Source: Rhodothermales bacterium
GTDB lineage: Bacteria; Bacteroidota; Rhodothermia; Rhodothermales; JAHQVL01
DNA length: 64,000 bases
Direction of reading: 5' to 3'
Assembly (NCBI GenBank): GCA_041391505.1
Contig: JAWKNW010000024.1
Coordinates: 40,789 to 104,788 of the forward strand
The notes beneath the pieces are model-generated. The model searched no databases. It was given only the letters and a program-made list of their open reading frames with translations, and was not told the origin of the DNA. Positions 63,884 to 64,000 of this stretch are shown one piece after another. Within the stretch, counting starts at the first letter, position 1. Every line of letters begins with the position of its first letter. The position numbers and the translations under genes are program-made.

Positions 63884-64000
63884 TCACGAGTCGCCCCGGA
63901 GCAGGCGTTCGGGCCATTCCTTGATGTAGAGGTCGCGCTTGGGAAACGGAATCTCGATGCCGGCTTCGTTCAGCGTGCGATAAATTGCCCGGTTGATCCG
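63884..64000 (-). CDS. MscS-type mechanosensitive channel, C-terminal end only
   Basis: Thirty-eight codons and a stop lie at the right edge, reading into the window from beyond base 64000. The peptide INRAIYRTLNEAGIEIPFPKRD is typical of the end of MscS-like channel proteins; key motifs are the INRAIY helix and IEIPFP strand. MscS channels open under membrane tension and release solutes in osmotic down-shock. The rest of the gene is outside the window. Confidence 0.75.
   Translation of the reverse strand, partial: RINRAIYRTLNEAGIEIPFPKRDLYIKEWPERLLRGDS

Noticed and set aside
63643..63924. Short plus-strand frame at the right edge
   Set aside because: It overlaps the MscS-like C terminus on the minus strand and has no protein-like pattern.

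Overview
The window (about 64 kb, high GC, long genes on both strands, few Shine-Dalgarno sequences) looks like a chromosome segment of a marine or thermophilic bacterium of the Rhodothermota (Rhodothermales), the deep sister lineage of Bacteroidota. The evidence is an alternative complex III operon joined to a caa3-type oxidase with the YSHP variant of subunit I, two DUF5916 outer-membrane proteins, a DUF2723 protein, a Por/T9SS-like C-terminal tail on a secreted esterase, and a YbeY whose third metal histidine is Asp. The lineage is inferred from gene content only. No rRNA, tRNA, CRISPR array, transposase or phage gene was recognised.

Layout. 1-10.97 kb: the end of a kinase-fold gene, a DUF6404-like membrane protein, a DUF5916 barrel, an MBL-fold hydrolase, then a plus-strand run of membrane metallophosphoesterase, LptF/LptG-type permease, rsmI and a DUF2723 membrane protein. 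11.0-15.3 kb: a cold-shock gene behind a consensus promoter, an unknown gene with ybeY, a hibernation factor, metF and a nucleosidase-like gene. 15.3-32.9 kb: a respiratory block, almost all minus strand. It holds actABCDEF, an unknown membrane protein, SCO, coxB-coxA-coxC-coxD and an intrinsic terminator, followed by assembly and copper genes (CusF-like lipoprotein, heme A synthase, azurin-like lipoprotein, DUF420 protein). A plus-strand cheV sits inside this block.

33-47.7 kb: envelope and central metabolism. Genes are a MATE exporter, a CDP-alcohol phosphotransferase fused to an alkaline-phosphatase-superfamily domain and overlapping a methyltransferase, two glycosyltransferases, the accA-thioesterase-nadC-chrA run, a ROK sugar kinase and a polyprenyl glycosylphosphotransferase. 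47.9-64 kb: a secreted sialate O-acetylesterase-like protein, an ABC-F ATPase, a second DUF5916 barrel, a beta-propeller protein, an ankyrin protein, an ECF sigma factor, a large multi-PAS sensor with a receiver domain, and the 3' end of an MscS-type channel gene running off the window.

How it fits together. Quinol would be oxidised by the Act complex and electrons passed by cytochrome c domains, or by the azurin-like protein, to the caa3 oxidase. SCO, the CusF-like protein and CtaA would supply copper and heme A. The polysaccharide, lipid-headgroup, LptF/G and DUF2723 genes point to an active outer-envelope programme. Several intergenic regions carry inverted-repeat elements, and these are the main features not explained by genes. 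The most unusual gene is the phosphotransferase/alkaline-phosphatase fusion at 34850.
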